Shown: positions 26,232-35,635 of the stretch, in pieces | How the letters are laid out: each line of letters opens with the position of its first letter | Position numbering within the stretch: position 1 is the first letter of the stretch | Assembly (NCBI GenBank): GCA_963743275.1 | Contig: CAVUPB010000005.1 | Location: 434,001 to 498,000, forward strand | Origin: JALYLC01 sp963743275 | GTDB lineage: Bacteria; Actinomycetota; Thermoleophilia; Gaiellales; JALYLC01 | Direction: 5' to 3' | DNA: 64,000 nt | Position numbers and translations under genes: made by a program | Notes under the pieces: model-generated | Databases searched by the model: none | What the model was told of the DNA's origin: nothing | What the model saw: the letters and a program-made list of their open reading frames with translations, nothing else

Positions 26232-27080
26232 ATGGACGACGAGATCCGACTTGCACGCCGATCCCAGGCGAGCGGCCTCGCCAAAGCGGCGATCGTGCGC
26301 GGCCAGGCGCTCGCAGCCGTCGCGCGCGGCGGGAAGCCGCGGCCGGGGCTGCGCATCCTCTACTACCACCGCGTGGCGCGCGACCGCGATCCGCTCGCCG
26401 TGACGCCCGGGGCGTTCCGGCGCCAGATGGAGGCGCTGGCGGCGAGCGGCCAGCGCGTCGTCGACCTCTACGAGATCGACGACCTGCAGCTCGCGCCCGG
26501 CGAGGCCGCGATCGCGCTGACGTTCGACGACGGCTACCGCGACGTGCTCGAGAACGCCCTGCCCGTGCTCCGCGAGCACGGCTTCGCGAGCACCGTCTTC
26601 GTCGTGCCGGGCGCGATCGCGGGCACCGCCCACTTCACGTGGTACGCCGCCGGGGCGATGCCCGCCGTGGCCGGCTGGGACGAGTTGCGCGCCGAGGAGC
26701 GGGCCGGCCTCGTCCGCTTCGAGCCGCACACCGTCACGCATCCCGTGCTGACGACGCTCTCGCGCGAGGACGCGCACAGGGAGATCGCGGAGTCGAAGGC
26801 CGAGGTGGAAGCCGAGCTCGGGCGACCGGCGCGCCTCTTCTGCTACCCCGGCGGCTACTACTCGCCGCGCGAGGTCGAGCTCGTGCGCGAGTGCGGCCTG
26901 CGCGCGGCCGTCACGTGCGAGTTCGGCGTCAACGCCGCCCCCTACGCTCACAACGAGCTGCACCGCACCATCGTCGAGCGCTCCGACCCGCTCTGGCTCT
27001 TCCGCGCGCGGCTCGCCGGCGCCACCGATACCCCGCCGCCCGGCCGCCGCAGCCGCCGCTTCGAGCGCGTCGCCGCGTGA
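26232..27080 (+). CDS. Polysaccharide deacetylase (NodB domain)
   Basis: 282 residues. The metal and catalytic motifs of carbohydrate esterase 4 are all visible: ALTFDDGYRD (motif 1), EPHTVTHPVL (motif 2) and LFCYPGGYYSPREV (motif 3). It would remove N-acetyl groups from a surface glycan. No signal peptide is seen, so it may act in the cytoplasm on precursors. Its stop overlaps the glycosyltransferase GTG (GTGA). The same two activities are fused in one chain at 45304-47217. Confidence 0.92.
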   Translation: MDDEIRLARRSQASGLAKAAIVRGQALAAVARGGKPRPGLRILYYHRVARDRDPLAVTPGAFRRQMEALAASGQRVVDLYEIDDLQLAPGEAAIALTFDDGYRDVLENALPVLREHGFASTVFVVPGAIAGTAHFTWYAAGAMPAVAGWDELRAEERAGLVRFEPHTVTHPVLTTLSREDAHREIAESKAEVEAELGRPARLFCYPGGYYSPREVELVRECGLRAAVTCEFGVNAAPYAHNELHRTIVERSDPLWLFRARLAGATDTPPPGRRSRRFERVAA

Positions 27081-28175
27081 GGCCCCGCCTGCTCGTCGTC
27101 GTGACGCTCGCCGAGGCGGGCGGCGCGCAGACCTTCGCGGCGACGCTCGTGGCCGGGCTGCGCGACCGCTACGCGATCGAGGTCGCGGCGCACGGGCCCG
27201 GCGGGGCGCTCGCCGATGCGTGCAGCGCGCTCGGCGTGCCCTTCCACCACGTCCGCCACCTCGTGCGCGACCCGCATCCCTTCCACGACGCGGCGGCCGT
27301 GCGCGAGCTGCGCTCGCTCGTGCGCCGCGTCGACCCGGACGTCGTGCAGATCAACTCGTCCAAGGCCGGCGTGCTGGCGCGGCTCGCGTGCGCGCGTCTC
27401 GGCGCGAAGACGGTCTTCACGGCGCACGGCTGGGCGTTCTCGGGCCGCGCCGGCGCGGCCGGCGCCGTCTACACGACGGCCGAGCGAGCCGTCGCGCCGC
27501 TCAGCGACGCCATCGTCTGCGTCTCCAGCCACGACCTCGCGCTGGCGCACGAGCGTCACATCGAGCCGCGCGGCGAGCTGCACGTGATCCACAACGGCGT
27601 GGATGCGCCCGCGACCCTCCCCCACCGCCGCGCACCCGGGAGCCGGCTCGTGCTCGGCTGCACCGCGCGGCTGGCACCTCCCAAGGACCTGATCACGCTG
27701 CTCGCTGCGCTTGCGCGGCCGGGCTGCGAGGCCTGGGAGCTGCGGGTGTTCGGCGACGGCCCCGATCGCGAGGCGATCGAGCGCCGGCGCGACGCGCTCG
27801 GGTTGCATGAGCGGGCGACCCTGCTCGGGAACCGCGACGACGTCGCGGCCCAGCTCGCCGACTGCGACGCGTTCGCGCTGATCAGCGACTGGGAGGGCCT
27901 GCCGTACTCGATCCTCGAGGCGATGGCCGCGGGACTGCCCGTGCTCGCGACGCGCGTGGGCGGCATCGCCGACCTCGTCGTTCCAGGAGCCACGGGCGAG
28001 CTCGTGCCGGCTCGCGACGCCGCCGCCGCCGCGCGCGTGCTGGCGGCCTGGGCGTCAGATCCCGCCGTGCTCCCGGTGCTCGGCGCGGCGGCGCATGCGC
28101 GCGCCCGCGCGTCGTTCTCGCGCGAGCAGATGGTGGGGCGCTACGACGCGCTCTTCAGCGAGCTGACTCGGCTAG
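27077..28175 (+). CDS. GT4 glycosyltransferase (probable frameshift near the end)
   Basis: About 365 residues of a GT-B glycosyltransferase: N-terminal LLVVVTLAEAGGAQTFAATL, ELHVIHNGVDAP before the C-terminal lobe, and the E-x7-E motif in SDWEGLPYSILEAMAAGLP. The domain ends at about FSREQMVGRYDALFSEL, yet the frame has no stop and runs to 29467 through the antisense of the next gene. The TAG at 28173-28175, in the frame reached by one extra base, makes with the convergent gene the same CTAG overlap seen at 7804 and 24252. I therefore place the true end there and infer one inserted base between 28130 and 28173. Confidence 0.82.
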
Positions 28176-29347
28176 GCCGCGAGGGACTGCGCGACGCGCT
28201 GGGCCGCGAAGTCGGCGCCCTCGACGAAGCGCGAGAGCGGTCCGAAGCGGCCCTCGGCCGGGAAGCCGACGAGCGAGATCTGCGGCACGCTCGTGCGGAA
28301 CGCGCGGTCGAGGACCGGCCAGCCGTCCTTGATCGCGATGCGCTTGCGCAGCTCCGGCGCGAGCACCGAGAGGCCGTCGCGGCTGAACGTGAAGCCGCAC
28401 GCGACGATGCAGGCGTCCACCTCGCGGCTGCTGCCGTCACTGAGCGCGAGCCGGAGGCAGTCGTCGCGCGACTCGGCGCCGGTCACCTCGATGCCCTCGC
28501 TGATCGGGATCACGCCGTCGACGTGCCGCCGCAGCCACGGCGCGGCGCCCGGGCGCAGGAGGCGCGTGTTGAGGCGGGCGCGCAGCGCGTGCGGCAGCAG
28601 CGCGAACGCGTCCGGGTGCAGCGCGAAGCGGTTGATCGGCGGCGGCCCGAAGCCCACGACCGGATAGGCGATGCGGTAGAGCCGCTGACGCAGAGCCCCG
28701 CGCGGCGCGTGCGGCTCGCGCTCGACGAACCAGCGCACGCGCGAGCGCACGATCAGCTCGACGCCGGCGGCCCGCGCCTGGAGCGCGAGCAGGGCGCTCT
28801 CGACGCCGTTGTTGCCGGCGCCGATCACGGCCACGCGCTTGCCGGCCAGATCCTCGTAGCCGCTGCGCTCGAGCACGACGCGCACGCGCGGATCGTCGCT
28901 GGCCGCGAGCCCGGGCGGCACGCGCGGGAACGGCGTGACGCCGAGCGCGAGCACCGCGGCGCGGGCCTGCACCTCCTCGCCCCCCGTCGTCGTCAGACGG
29001 ACGCCGCCGTCGGCGAGCGCGACGCCCGTCACGTCGCGCGGATCGCTCTCGGGCACGAAGCGCCGCTGGAACCAGTCCGCATAGCGCAGGAAGTGCTGCA
29101 GCGGCAGCGGCTCGAGCCGCTCGGCCTCGCCGCTCTGCACCCAGGCCTCGAGCGTCCCGGCCCGCCCCGGCGCCGAGAGGTTCGTGTGCTCCCAGTCCGA
29201 GCGCAGCAGCATGTCCGGCGGCATGAGCCGGCGCCAGGTCCGCATGGCCTCGCCGAACGTGCGCGCGCTGCCGTGACGCGAAGCGTGTGCCGCGACGGAG
29301 AGCCCGAAGGGCCCCGCCCCGACGATCGCAGTATCGATCCTGTCCAC
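28172..29347 (-). CDS. FAD/NAD(P)-binding oxidoreductase
   Basis: 391 residues. The N-terminal FAD site is IDTAIVGAGPFGLSVAAHA and an internal NAD(P) site is GKRVAVIGAGNNGVESALL; CIVACGFTFSRDG resembles the ATG-type motif of flavin monooxygenases. It belongs with N-hydroxylating/Baeyer-Villiger-like flavoproteins. At the end of the polysaccharide locus but on the other strand, its link to the glycan is uncertain. Confidence 0.88.
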   Translation of the reverse strand: MDRIDTAIVGAGPFGLSVAAHASRHGSARTFGEAMRTWRRLMPPDMLLRSDWEHTNLSAPGRAGTLEAWVQSGEAERLEPLPLQHFLRYADWFQRRFVPESDPRDVTGVALADGGVRLTTTGGEEVQARAAVLALGVTPFPRVPPGLAASDDPRVRVVLERSGYEDLAGKRVAVIGAGNNGVESALLALQARAAGVELIVRSRVRWFVEREPHAPRGALRQRLYRIAYPVVGFGPPPINRFALHPDAFALLPHALRARLNTRLLRPGAAPWLRRHVDGVIPISEGIEVTGAESRDDCLRLALSDGSSREVDACIVACGFTFSRDGLSVLAPELRKRIAIKDGWPVLDRAFRTSVPQISLVGFPAEGRFGPLSRFVEGADFAAQRVAQSLAA

Positions 29348-29375
29348 GATCTCAACCTAGCGGGGAATCCGAGCG

Positions 29376-29487
29376 GCCAAGTGGCACACGCCGCAAGTGC
29401 CACTTGGCCTCGGCGCGCACGTGCTAGCTTCGGCCGGTGCGCGCACGCGATCACGGCTTCGTCGTAGGGCAGCTCCCGCCCGGGCCG
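29376..29487 (+). repeat. 112-bp direct repeat, left copy (decapitated gene start)
   Basis: Identical to 29750-29861, offset 374 nt. It contains the promoter region, GTG start (29437) and first codons of the P1 peptidase gene, then runs into the inserted element, so it encodes only a short dead-end peptide. It begins with a self-complementary stretch (CCAAGTGGCA ... TGCCACTTGG). Confidence 0.92.
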
Positions 29488-29746
29488 CAAGAACGGGGTC
29501 TGGCCCGCAACGTGCGGGTCTGACCCCGGCGTTGCGAGCCTGGCACCGACCGGACCATCGGCTCAACCACGCCGTTCCTAGGCGTTCCTGCGCACGCCGG
29601 CCGCCGGCATCCCGCCGCCCGCGGTATGAGGCGAGACCTCCGACATTCCCGATGCCTACTGGTTTCGAAGCCCCATGCAACGGTCGGTGCCAGGTCCGCA
29701 ACGCCGGGGTCAGACCCGCACGTTGCGAGCCAGACCCGGTTCTTGC
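29487..29746. mobile_element. MITE-like element, 260 bp with 66-bp terminal inverted repeats
   Basis: Ends 29487-29552 and 29681-29746 are inverted repeats matching at about 62 of 66 bases. Each begins GCAAGAAC and includes GGGTCTGACCCC, tying it to the palindromes elsewhere in the window. No ORF of its own. It is flanked by a 112-bp direct repeat and split the 5' region of the P1 peptidase gene. A transposase acting in trans is implied but not in this window. Confidence 0.8.
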
Positions 29747-29749
29747 AGC

Positions 29750-29861
29750 GCCAAGTGGCACACGCCGCAAGTGCCACTTGGCCTCGGCGCGCACGTGCTA
29801 GCTTCGGCCGGTGCGCGCACGCGATCACGGCTTCGTCGTAGGGCAGCTCCCGCCCGGGCCG
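29750..29861 (+). repeat. 112-bp direct repeat, right copy
   Basis: Right copy of the flanking repeat, carrying the start of the intact P1 peptidase gene at 29811. The 112-bp length is far above normal target-site duplications. Confidence 0.92.
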
Positions 29862-30825
29862 GCGAACGCGATCACCGACGTTGCGGGCGTGCGCGTCGGT
29901 CATGCCAACGCCGTCGCCGATCACACGGGCGTGACGGCGGTCTGGCCGCACGGGGGCGATCCGTGGCACGAGTGGTACTTCTGCGCGACCGCGGCGCTCA
30001 ACGGCGCGGGCGAGCTGACCGGCACGCACGAGATCGAGGAGTGGGGCTGCCAGGAGACCCCCGTGCTGCTGACGGGCACGCCCTACGTGGGCTCGGTGTA
30101 TGCGGCCGTGACGCACGTGCTGACGGCGCGGCAGCCGCGGATCGGGCGCGACGACGTGATCATCCCGGTCGTCGGCGAGTGCGATCCGTCGTCCTGGTGC
30201 GACGTCCGCTCCGGGCCCGAGCCGGGCGACGCGGAGGTCGCGCGCGCGCTCGACGAAGCCGCGGGCGGCGCCGTCGCCGAGGGCCAGGTCGGCGCCGGCG
30301 TGGGGATGGAGACGTTCGGCTACGCCGCCGGCATCGGCACGGCCTCGCGCGTCGCCGGCGGGTACACGGTCGGCGTGCTCGTGCTCGCGAACTTCGGACT
30401 CACGGAGCGCTTCGTGCTGTGCGGACGGCCCGTCGGACTCGAGCTCGCTGCCGAGACCGCATCGAGCGGCGAGGGCTCGTGCATCTGCCTCGTCGCGAGC
30501 GATGCCCCGCTGCTGCCGCACCAGCTGCGGCGGCTCGCGCGGCGCCCGTTCCTCGGCCTTGCCCGCACGGGCTCGTACGGCTCGCACGGGTCGGGCGAGA
30601 TCGCCTTCGCGTGGACGACCGCGAACCTCCGGGCGCGCGACGCCACAGCGGAGGTGGACACGCTCGGCATGCTCCGCGACGACCTCCTGAGCACCCTCTT
30701 CGCGGCCTGCGCCGAGGCGGCCGAGGAGGCCGTCCTGAACGCGCTCTGCGCGGGCGCGAGCCCTGCGCGGCTACGACGGCAAGGTCCTCCCGCGCTTCCC
30801 GGCGGAGCGGTTCTCGGGCGCGTGA
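29811..30825 (+). CDS. P1 family peptidase / DmpA-like aminopeptidase (3' frameshift)
   Basis: N-terminal nucleophile hydrolase that matures by self-cleavage and removes N-terminal residues. AITDVAGVRVGHANAV, GAGVGMETFGYAAGIG and TGSYGSHGSGEIAFAW (Ser region) are characteristic. The frame as read ends at 30875 with an atypical tail and overlaps the next gene. One extra base at about 30750-30762 would restore ALRGYDGKVLPRFPAERF and a TGA at 30825, the normal family ending, and leave a 34-nt gap to the next start. The GTG start lies within the duplicated 112-bp segment. Confidence 0.88.
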
Positions 30826-30859
30826 CTCCCGCGCGCGCGCTCGCCGCTACGCTCGCCCG

Positions 30860-32020
30860 ATGCGCATCGCGGTGATCGGCGGGGCGGGAGGCATGGGCAG
30901 CGTGACGACGGCCGACGCGGCGGCGAGCGAGGGCGTCGAGCGCGTGCTCCTGGTCGATCGCGACAGGGAGCGCGCCGAGGCGATCGCGCGCGCGCACGAG
31001 AACGTCGAGGTGCGCGCGCCGGGCGAGAGCGCGGCCGACATGCGCGCCGCGCTCGCCGGCGCCGATGCGGTCGTGAACGCCGCCTCGCATCGCCTCAACC
31101 TGCCGGTCATGCAGGCCTGTCTCGAGGTCGGCGCGCACTACACCGACCTCGGCGGCCTCTACTACTTCGCGATCGAGCAGTACGAGCTCGACCAGGCCTT
31201 CCGCGACGCGGGGCTGTCGGCCGCGATCTCCATGGGCGCCGCGCCCGGCATCACGAACATGCTCGCGGCCGCGGCCGTCGCCGAGCTCGAGACGGTGGAG
31301 TCGATCGAGGTGCTCGACGCCGTGGTCGCGGGCCGGCCCTACGACCCCGACGAGCCCTACGTCCCGGCCTACGCCGCGGACACGCTGATCGACGAGTTCA
31401 CGCGGCCCGCGCCGATGTTCATCGACGGGCGCGAGCAGCTGATGCCGGCCGCGGGCGGGGCCAGGACCTACCACCTGCCCGAGGGCGACGTCGAGTGCAT
31501 CTACACGATCCACTCCGAGCAGGCCACCCTCCCCCGCTCCTACGCCGACCGCGGCATCCGCACGGTCGAGTGGCGCCTGGGCCTGCCGCCCGCGCACACG
31601 CTGCCGCTGCGCGCGCTCGTCGCCGCCGGGATGGCCTCGACCGAGCCCGTGCACGTGGACGGCTGCGACGTGCGCCCGCGCGACGTCCTCGTCGCCGTGC
31701 TCGCGCGGCAGGGCGGCGCGCCGGACGACCCCGCCGCGCTCGAGCGCCTGCGCGCCCATGTCGTCGGCACGAGCGGCGGCGAGCGGGTCGAGATCGACGC
31801 CGACCTGCCGCTCGCCCAGCACGCCGAATGGGGCACCGACTCGGGTACGTACTCCACCGGCGTTCCGCCCTCGATCGCCGCCCAGCTGCTCGCGAGCGGC
31901 CAGGCCCTGCGCACCGGCGTCGGCGGCCCGGAGGTGATGCTGCCGGTGGACGCGTTCTTCGCGGCCCTGGCGCGCCGGGGCATGCACGCCGAGATCGCCG
32001 TGCGCCGCCCGCTCGGCTGA
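30860..32020 (+). CDS. Saccharopine dehydrogenase-like protein
   Basis: 386 residues. The N-terminal Rossmann site is IAVIGGAGGMGSVTTADAA, and ADAVVNAASHRLNLPVMQAC then GAHYTDLGG are the family's substrate-cleft text. Members reversibly form secondary amines from amino acids and keto acids, or are carboxynorspermidine or lysine-pathway enzymes; the exact reaction is not readable. It follows the P1 peptidase in the same direction, suggesting a joint role in amino acid or peptide use. Confidence 0.87.
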   Translation: MRIAVIGGAGGMGSVTTADAAASEGVERVLLVDRDRERAEAIARAHENVEVRAPGESAADMRAALAGADAVVNAASHRLNLPVMQACLEVGAHYTDLGGLYYFAIEQYELDQAFRDAGLSAAISMGAAPGITNMLAAAAVAELETVESIEVLDAVVAGRPYDPDEPYVPAYAADTLIDEFTRPAPMFIDGREQLMPAAGGARTYHLPEGDVECIYTIHSEQATLPRSYADRGIRTVEWRLGLPPAHTLPLRALVAAGMASTEPVHVDGCDVRPRDVLVAVLARQGGAPDDPAALERLRAHVVGTSGGERVEIDADLPLAQHAEWGTDSGTYSTGVPPSIAAQLLASGQALRTGVGGPEVMLPVDAFFAALARRGMHAEIAVRRPLG

Positions 32021-32061
32021 CGCACCGGAGCACGCGCGCGGCCGGTATCCTGGGAGCCGCG

Positions 32062-32151
32062 GGAGAAGTGGCCGAGTGGCTGAAGGCGGCGCCCTGCTAA
32101 GGCGTTACAGGGGGTTAACCTCTGTCGAGGGTTCGAATCCCTCCTTCTCCG
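32062..32151 (+). tRNA. tRNA-Ser(GCU)
   Basis: Type II tRNA of 90 nt: acceptor GGAGAAG pairs with CTTCTCC at 32144-32150, anticodon loop CTGCTAA carries GCU, long variable arm and T loop GGTTCGAATCC follow. Discriminator G at 32151. Unlike the UGA tRNA it has no truncated copies nearby. Confidence 0.95.
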
Positions 32152-32171
32152 TCCGCCGCTGCGGCGCCGGC

Positions 32172-32984
32172 TCAGGCGCCGGCCGGCGCGCCCGCGACGG
32201 GGAACGCGGCGACGAGGATGCCGACCTGGCGGAGCGTCCAGGCGCGGATGGCCGAGACGCGCGTGTAGACGCCGGGGTGGCCCGCTCGCGCGCATCCGTC
32301 GCCGAAGCTCGTGATGCCGGCGAGGACGGCGCGGCCCGCGCCGGCTGCGACCAGCGGGCCGCCGCTGTCGCCGGAGCACGTGTCGCGCCCGGCGCTCCCG
32401 GCGCACAGCATGCTCGGCGTGAAGTACGCGACGAGGCCCGAGTTGCCTCGCCGGCAGGCGCTCGTCCGCCCGACCTCGAGGCTGACGCTGCGCAGGTGAA
32501 CGGGTACCGTCGTGCCGCGCTCGCGCGTGGTGCCCCAGCCGGCGGCGCTGACGGTCGTACCCGCGCGTGGCGACGCGACCGCGAGCGGCAGCACGGGGAC
32601 GCCCGTGGCCGGGTGGTCGAGGATGAGGAGCGCGGCGTCGTAGTGCATCGACTGCTGGCTGAACTTCGGGTGCACGGACACGGCGGTCACGCCGAACACG
32701 TGAACGGCATCCGCGGTCGCGAGGCCGGCGCCGCTGCGGGGCGATCCGACGCGGACGCGCAGCTGCCCGAGCGCCGTCCGCCGCTCGGTGATGCAGTGCG
32801 CGGCGGTGAGCACCGCGCGGGGCGAGATCAGCGTGCCGCCGCAATACGCCCCCGTCGTGTCGCCGACCGCGACGACGAACGCGTACCCGCCCGGCGTCAC
32901 GGCCTTGCCGCCGACGACGGCGGAGGCCGGCGCGGGCAGCGCGAGTGCGAGCAGCGCGCAGGCAATGGTGAGCTTCGTGCGCAT
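32172..32984 (-). CDS. Secreted trypsin-like serine protease
   Basis: 270 residues. Signal peptide (LTIACALLALALPAPASA) is followed at once by VVGGKAVTPGGYAF, so little or no propeptide. The catalytic triad is His in VLTAAHC, Asp in YDAALLIL and Ser in DTCSGDSGGPLV; the Asp six residues before Ser favours trypsin specificity. ATG 32984 follows AGGAAGG. It faces the ice-binding gene across 350 nt. Confidence 0.92.
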   Translation of the reverse strand: MRTKLTIACALLALALPAPASAVVGGKAVTPGGYAFVVAVGDTTGAYCGGTLISPRAVLTAAHCITERRTALGQLRVRVGSPRSGAGLATADAVHVFGVTAVSVHPKFSQQSMHYDAALLILDHPATGVPVLPLAVASPRAGTTVSAAGWGTTRERGTTVPVHLRSVSLEVGRTSACRRGNSGLVAYFTPSMLCAGSAGRDTCSGDSGGPLVAAGAGRAVLAGITSFGDGCARAGHPGVYTRVSAIRAWTLRQVGILVAAFPVAGAPAGA

Positions 32985-33337
32985 CGGTGAGCCTTCCTGC
33001 GCCAAACGGCGCTTCCCGGACCCTCGGCGGCAGGCGAAAGCCAGCCGGCCGGGGGGCGGCTGCGCTCGAGGTGGAGGCGTGGGGTGCGGCGATCCGCTGG
33101 TGCGATCAGCCGTCTGACGCCATCCCAACCCGGTTGTCGCGAGCGGTGAATCCCCGATTCGGGGGATCTTGCTCATGTTCCTGCGGCATGTGCCGATGCA
33201 AAATGGACACCAGAGCAGGTCCATCTCGCTTTCCAGCACCGTTTACCGGTGCCTCCACGCCGGTCCGTTCGCACGTTGATCCGTGGCGACAAGGGGAACG
33301 CTGTAGGGACTGCTCGTCCGGACGTCAGGTCGTGGTC
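32985..33337. promoter_or_regulatory. Long divergent intergenic region
   Basis: About 350 nt between the protease and ice-binding genes with no gene. It holds an inverted repeat ATCCCC-GATTC-GGGGGAT (about 33150-33167), whose right arm runs into GGGGGATCTT as found before the sugar transferase, and a hairpin GCACCG-TTTAC-CGGTGC (33236-33252). A regulated promoter and structured leader are likely; I could not match a riboswitch class. Confidence 0.4.
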
Positions 33338-34474
33338 ATGTTCGCCCCATCGTTTTCCCGGCGCAGCCGGCGCACCGGCACCGCGCTGGCCATCGCCATC
33401 GCGTGTGCCGCCGCCCCGGTCGCGGTTCAGGCTTCCACGGTCGATCTTGCGACTGCCAAGGCCTTTGTCGTCATCGCCGGCGCCACCGTCACGAACACCG
33501 GCCCTTCGGTGCTGAACGGCGACCTCGGCGTCTCGCCCGGCACGGCGCTCGTGGGCTTCGGCCCGCCCGCCGTCGTCAACGGCGCCACCCACGCGACGGA
33601 TGCCGTCGCCGCGAAGGCGCAGCTCGACCTCACGACCGCCTACGACACGGCGGCCGCGCAGCCGGTCTCGGGTGCGAATGACCTGAGCAACACCGATCTC
33701 GGCAACAGGACGCTGAAGGCCGGCGCCTACAAGTTCACGTCCTCCGCCCAGCTGACCGGGCCGCTGACGCTCGACGCCGAGGGCGACGCGAACGCGCAGT
33801 TCGTGTTCGAGATCACCTCGGCGCTCACGACCGCGTCGGCGAGCTCCGTCGTGCTCCTCAACGGGGCCAACCCGTGCAACGTCTACTGGCAGGTCGGAAG
33901 CTCCGCCACGCTCGGCAGCACGACCGCCTTCCAGGGCAACCTGATGGCGCTCTCGAGCATCTCGCTCAACAACGGCGCCACGGTCATCGGGCGCGTGCTC
34001 GCCCGCAACGGCCAGGTCAGCCTGATCAACAACGTGCTCGACGCCACGCGCTGCACCACCGGCTCGACCGGCACGACGCCCGCCTCGCCCGGCTCGCCCG
34101 CTGCGATCGCGGCGGCCAAGGCGCTCCTCGCAGCGCAGGCGAACCAGGCGACCAACCCGAAGAGGACCGTCACCCGCAACGGCACGACGAGCTTCGAGCG
34201 CACGCCGCACGCGACCTGCACGTCGGGGTTCCGCGGGACGGTGCGCGGCCACCTCATCAAGCGCGTCGTCTTCAGCCTCGACGGCACGCGCATCGCCAGT
34301 TTCGTGAAGGGCCCCTACCGCGTGTTCGTGCGGGCGCTGCCCGGCGCGCACAGCGTGACCGCGCGCGTCACGTTCAGGGACGCGACGAAGGCCAGGACCC
34401 TCGCGCTCGGCTACCGCGCCTGTGCGGACGCCGTCCTGTCTCCGGTCAACGGCCCCTCGCAGTTCACCGGATGA
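33338..34474 (+). CDS. Ice-binding protein, DUF3494 family
   Basis: 378 residues. After a signal peptide (GTALAIAIACAAAPVAVQA) comes the DUF3494 beta-solenoid: AKAFVVIAGATVTNTGPSV, LNGDLGVSPGTALVGF, GAYKFTSSAQLTGPLTLDAE, NVYWQVGSSATLGSTTAFQG and NNVLDATRC. Such proteins bind ice or act as cold/adhesion proteins outside the cell. A C-terminal 130-residue part with CTSGFRGTVRGHLIKRV is an additional beta-rich domain. Its stop overlaps the transpeptidase start (ATGA). Confidence 0.92.
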   Translation: MFAPSFSRRSRRTGTALAIAIACAAAPVAVQASTVDLATAKAFVVIAGATVTNTGPSVLNGDLGVSPGTALVGFGPPAVVNGATHATDAVAAKAQLDLTTAYDTAAAQPVSGANDLSNTDLGNRTLKAGAYKFTSSAQLTGPLTLDAEGDANAQFVFEITSALTTASASSVVLLNGANPCNVYWQVGSSATLGSTTAFQGNLMALSSISLNNGATVIGRVLARNGQVSLINNVLDATRCTTGSTGTTPASPGSPAAIAAAKALLAAQANQATNPKRTVTRNGTTSFERTPHATCTSGFRGTVRGHLIKRVVFSLDGTRIASFVKGPYRVFVRALPGAHSVTARVTFRDATKARTLALGYRACADAVLSPVNGPSQFTG

Positions 34475-35191
34475 GGCGCCTGGCCCTCATCCCGCTCGCA
34501 CTCGGGCTGCTGGCGGCGGGCGCAGGCCCTGCCGCGGCGGCTCAGGCGCGCGGCGCCGGCCGCAGCGTCCCGGTGACGCAGCCGCTCGTGATCCTGCTGC
34601 AGGATCACGTCGCCCACGCCACCGCCGACCGCGGCTCGCGCGTGATCGAGCCGGTCGCCGCCCAGCGGCCGCTCACGAGCGTCCGCACGGTCCTGCCCGT
34701 GATGGGCACCACGATCGGCAAGGACGGCAACCACTGGGTGCACGTCCGGCTCCCCGGGAGGCCCAGCGGGCACACCGGCTGGATCCTCGCGGACCAGACG
34801 ATCCGCTCCTCGACCGAGTGGCGCATCGTCGTCACGGTGTCGGCGCGCACGGTCGCCGTCTACCGCGACGGCGCGCTCGTGCGCGCGCTTCACGGCGGTC
34901 GTGCCCAAGCCCTCGACGCCGACCCCGTACGGCCAGTTCTTCGTCGAGGAGGCCGAGAGGATCGCCGCTCAGGACGTCGGCGGCCCGTACGCGCTCGCCA
35001 TCAGCGCCCGCTCGGACATCTTCCAGGAGTTCGAGGGCGGCCCCGGCCAGATCGCGATCCACGGCACGGGCGGGCTGTCGGATCCCCTCGGCAGCGCGGC
35101 CTCGCACGGCTGCATCCGGCTCGCTCCGAGCGCGATCACCTGGATCGCCCGGCGCATCGGCGCCGGGGTGCCCGTGACGGTCGAGCGGTAG
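34471..35191 (+). CDS. L,D-transpeptidase (frameshifted)
   Basis: Signal peptide, an SH3-like stretch (HWVHVRLPGRPSGHTGWILA) and a YkuD domain. The catalytic motif IHGTGGLSDPLGSAASHGCI with SHGCIRL is intact in the second frame. The first frame reads to about LVRALHGG, where FTAVVPKPSTPTPYGQFFVE should follow; one extra base around 34885-34895 accounts for it. Repaired length 239. It would form 3-3 crosslinks in peptidoglycan or attach proteins. Overlap with the ice-binding gene implies coupled translation. Confidence 0.88.
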
Positions 35192-35207
35192 CCCGCGCGC
35201 GCCGGGC

Positions 35208-35591
35208 TCAGGTCAGCTCGACCCGCTGCTCGCGGGCGTGCGGGTCCTGGGCGCGGCCGTAGCGCTTGATCGCGTAGCTGCCCGGCCGTACGTCGTAGCC
35301 CTGCAGCGCGCCCTGGATCGCCGCCAGCATCGCATCGGCGTCGGGCCCGTACGTGAAGAGCGTGGCCTCGCCGCCGCCGAACTCGTTGCCGTCGTGATCG
35401 CACCCGATCGCCGCCACGGCGGTCATGATGCGCCCCTCGAGGTCGAACACGGCCTCGCGCTCCTCGTGCGTCCCGAACTGATCGTCCGAGAGGCGCAGGT
35501 GCGTGATGACGGACTGCTCGGCGACCGCCGCAGCCGGCGCCGGCGTCGTCTCCGGGACATCCGTCCGCCGCTTGCGCGAGAAGAGGCCCAC
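35208..35591 (-). CDS. Conserved-looking hypothetical protein (127 aa)
   Basis: Begins MGLFSRKRR with a Pro/Ala-rich stretch, then LRLSDDQFGTHEEREAVFDL and GNEFGGGEATLFTYGPDADA, a small alpha-beta domain that I cannot name. No signal peptide. It ends against the transpeptidase gene and is divergent from the S9 peptidase gene by 44 nt. Confidence 0.6.
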   Translation of the reverse strand: MGLFSRKRRTDVPETTPAPAAAVAEQSVITHLRLSDDQFGTHEEREAVFDLEGRIMTAVAAIGCDHDGNEFGGGEATLFTYGPDADAMLAAIQGALQGYDVRPGSYAIKRYGRAQDPHAREQRVELT

Positions 35592-35635
35592 GGCACGAGT
35601 CTAGCCCGCGCCGTGCGGAGCGTATCCTCCGCCGG

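Noticed and set aside
22912..26256. Very long minus-strand ORF opposite the ATP-grasp and acetyltransferase region
   Set aside because: It is Arg/Ala/Pro-rich without domain text and overlaps genes with clear motifs; antisense frames stay open by composition in GC-rich DNA.
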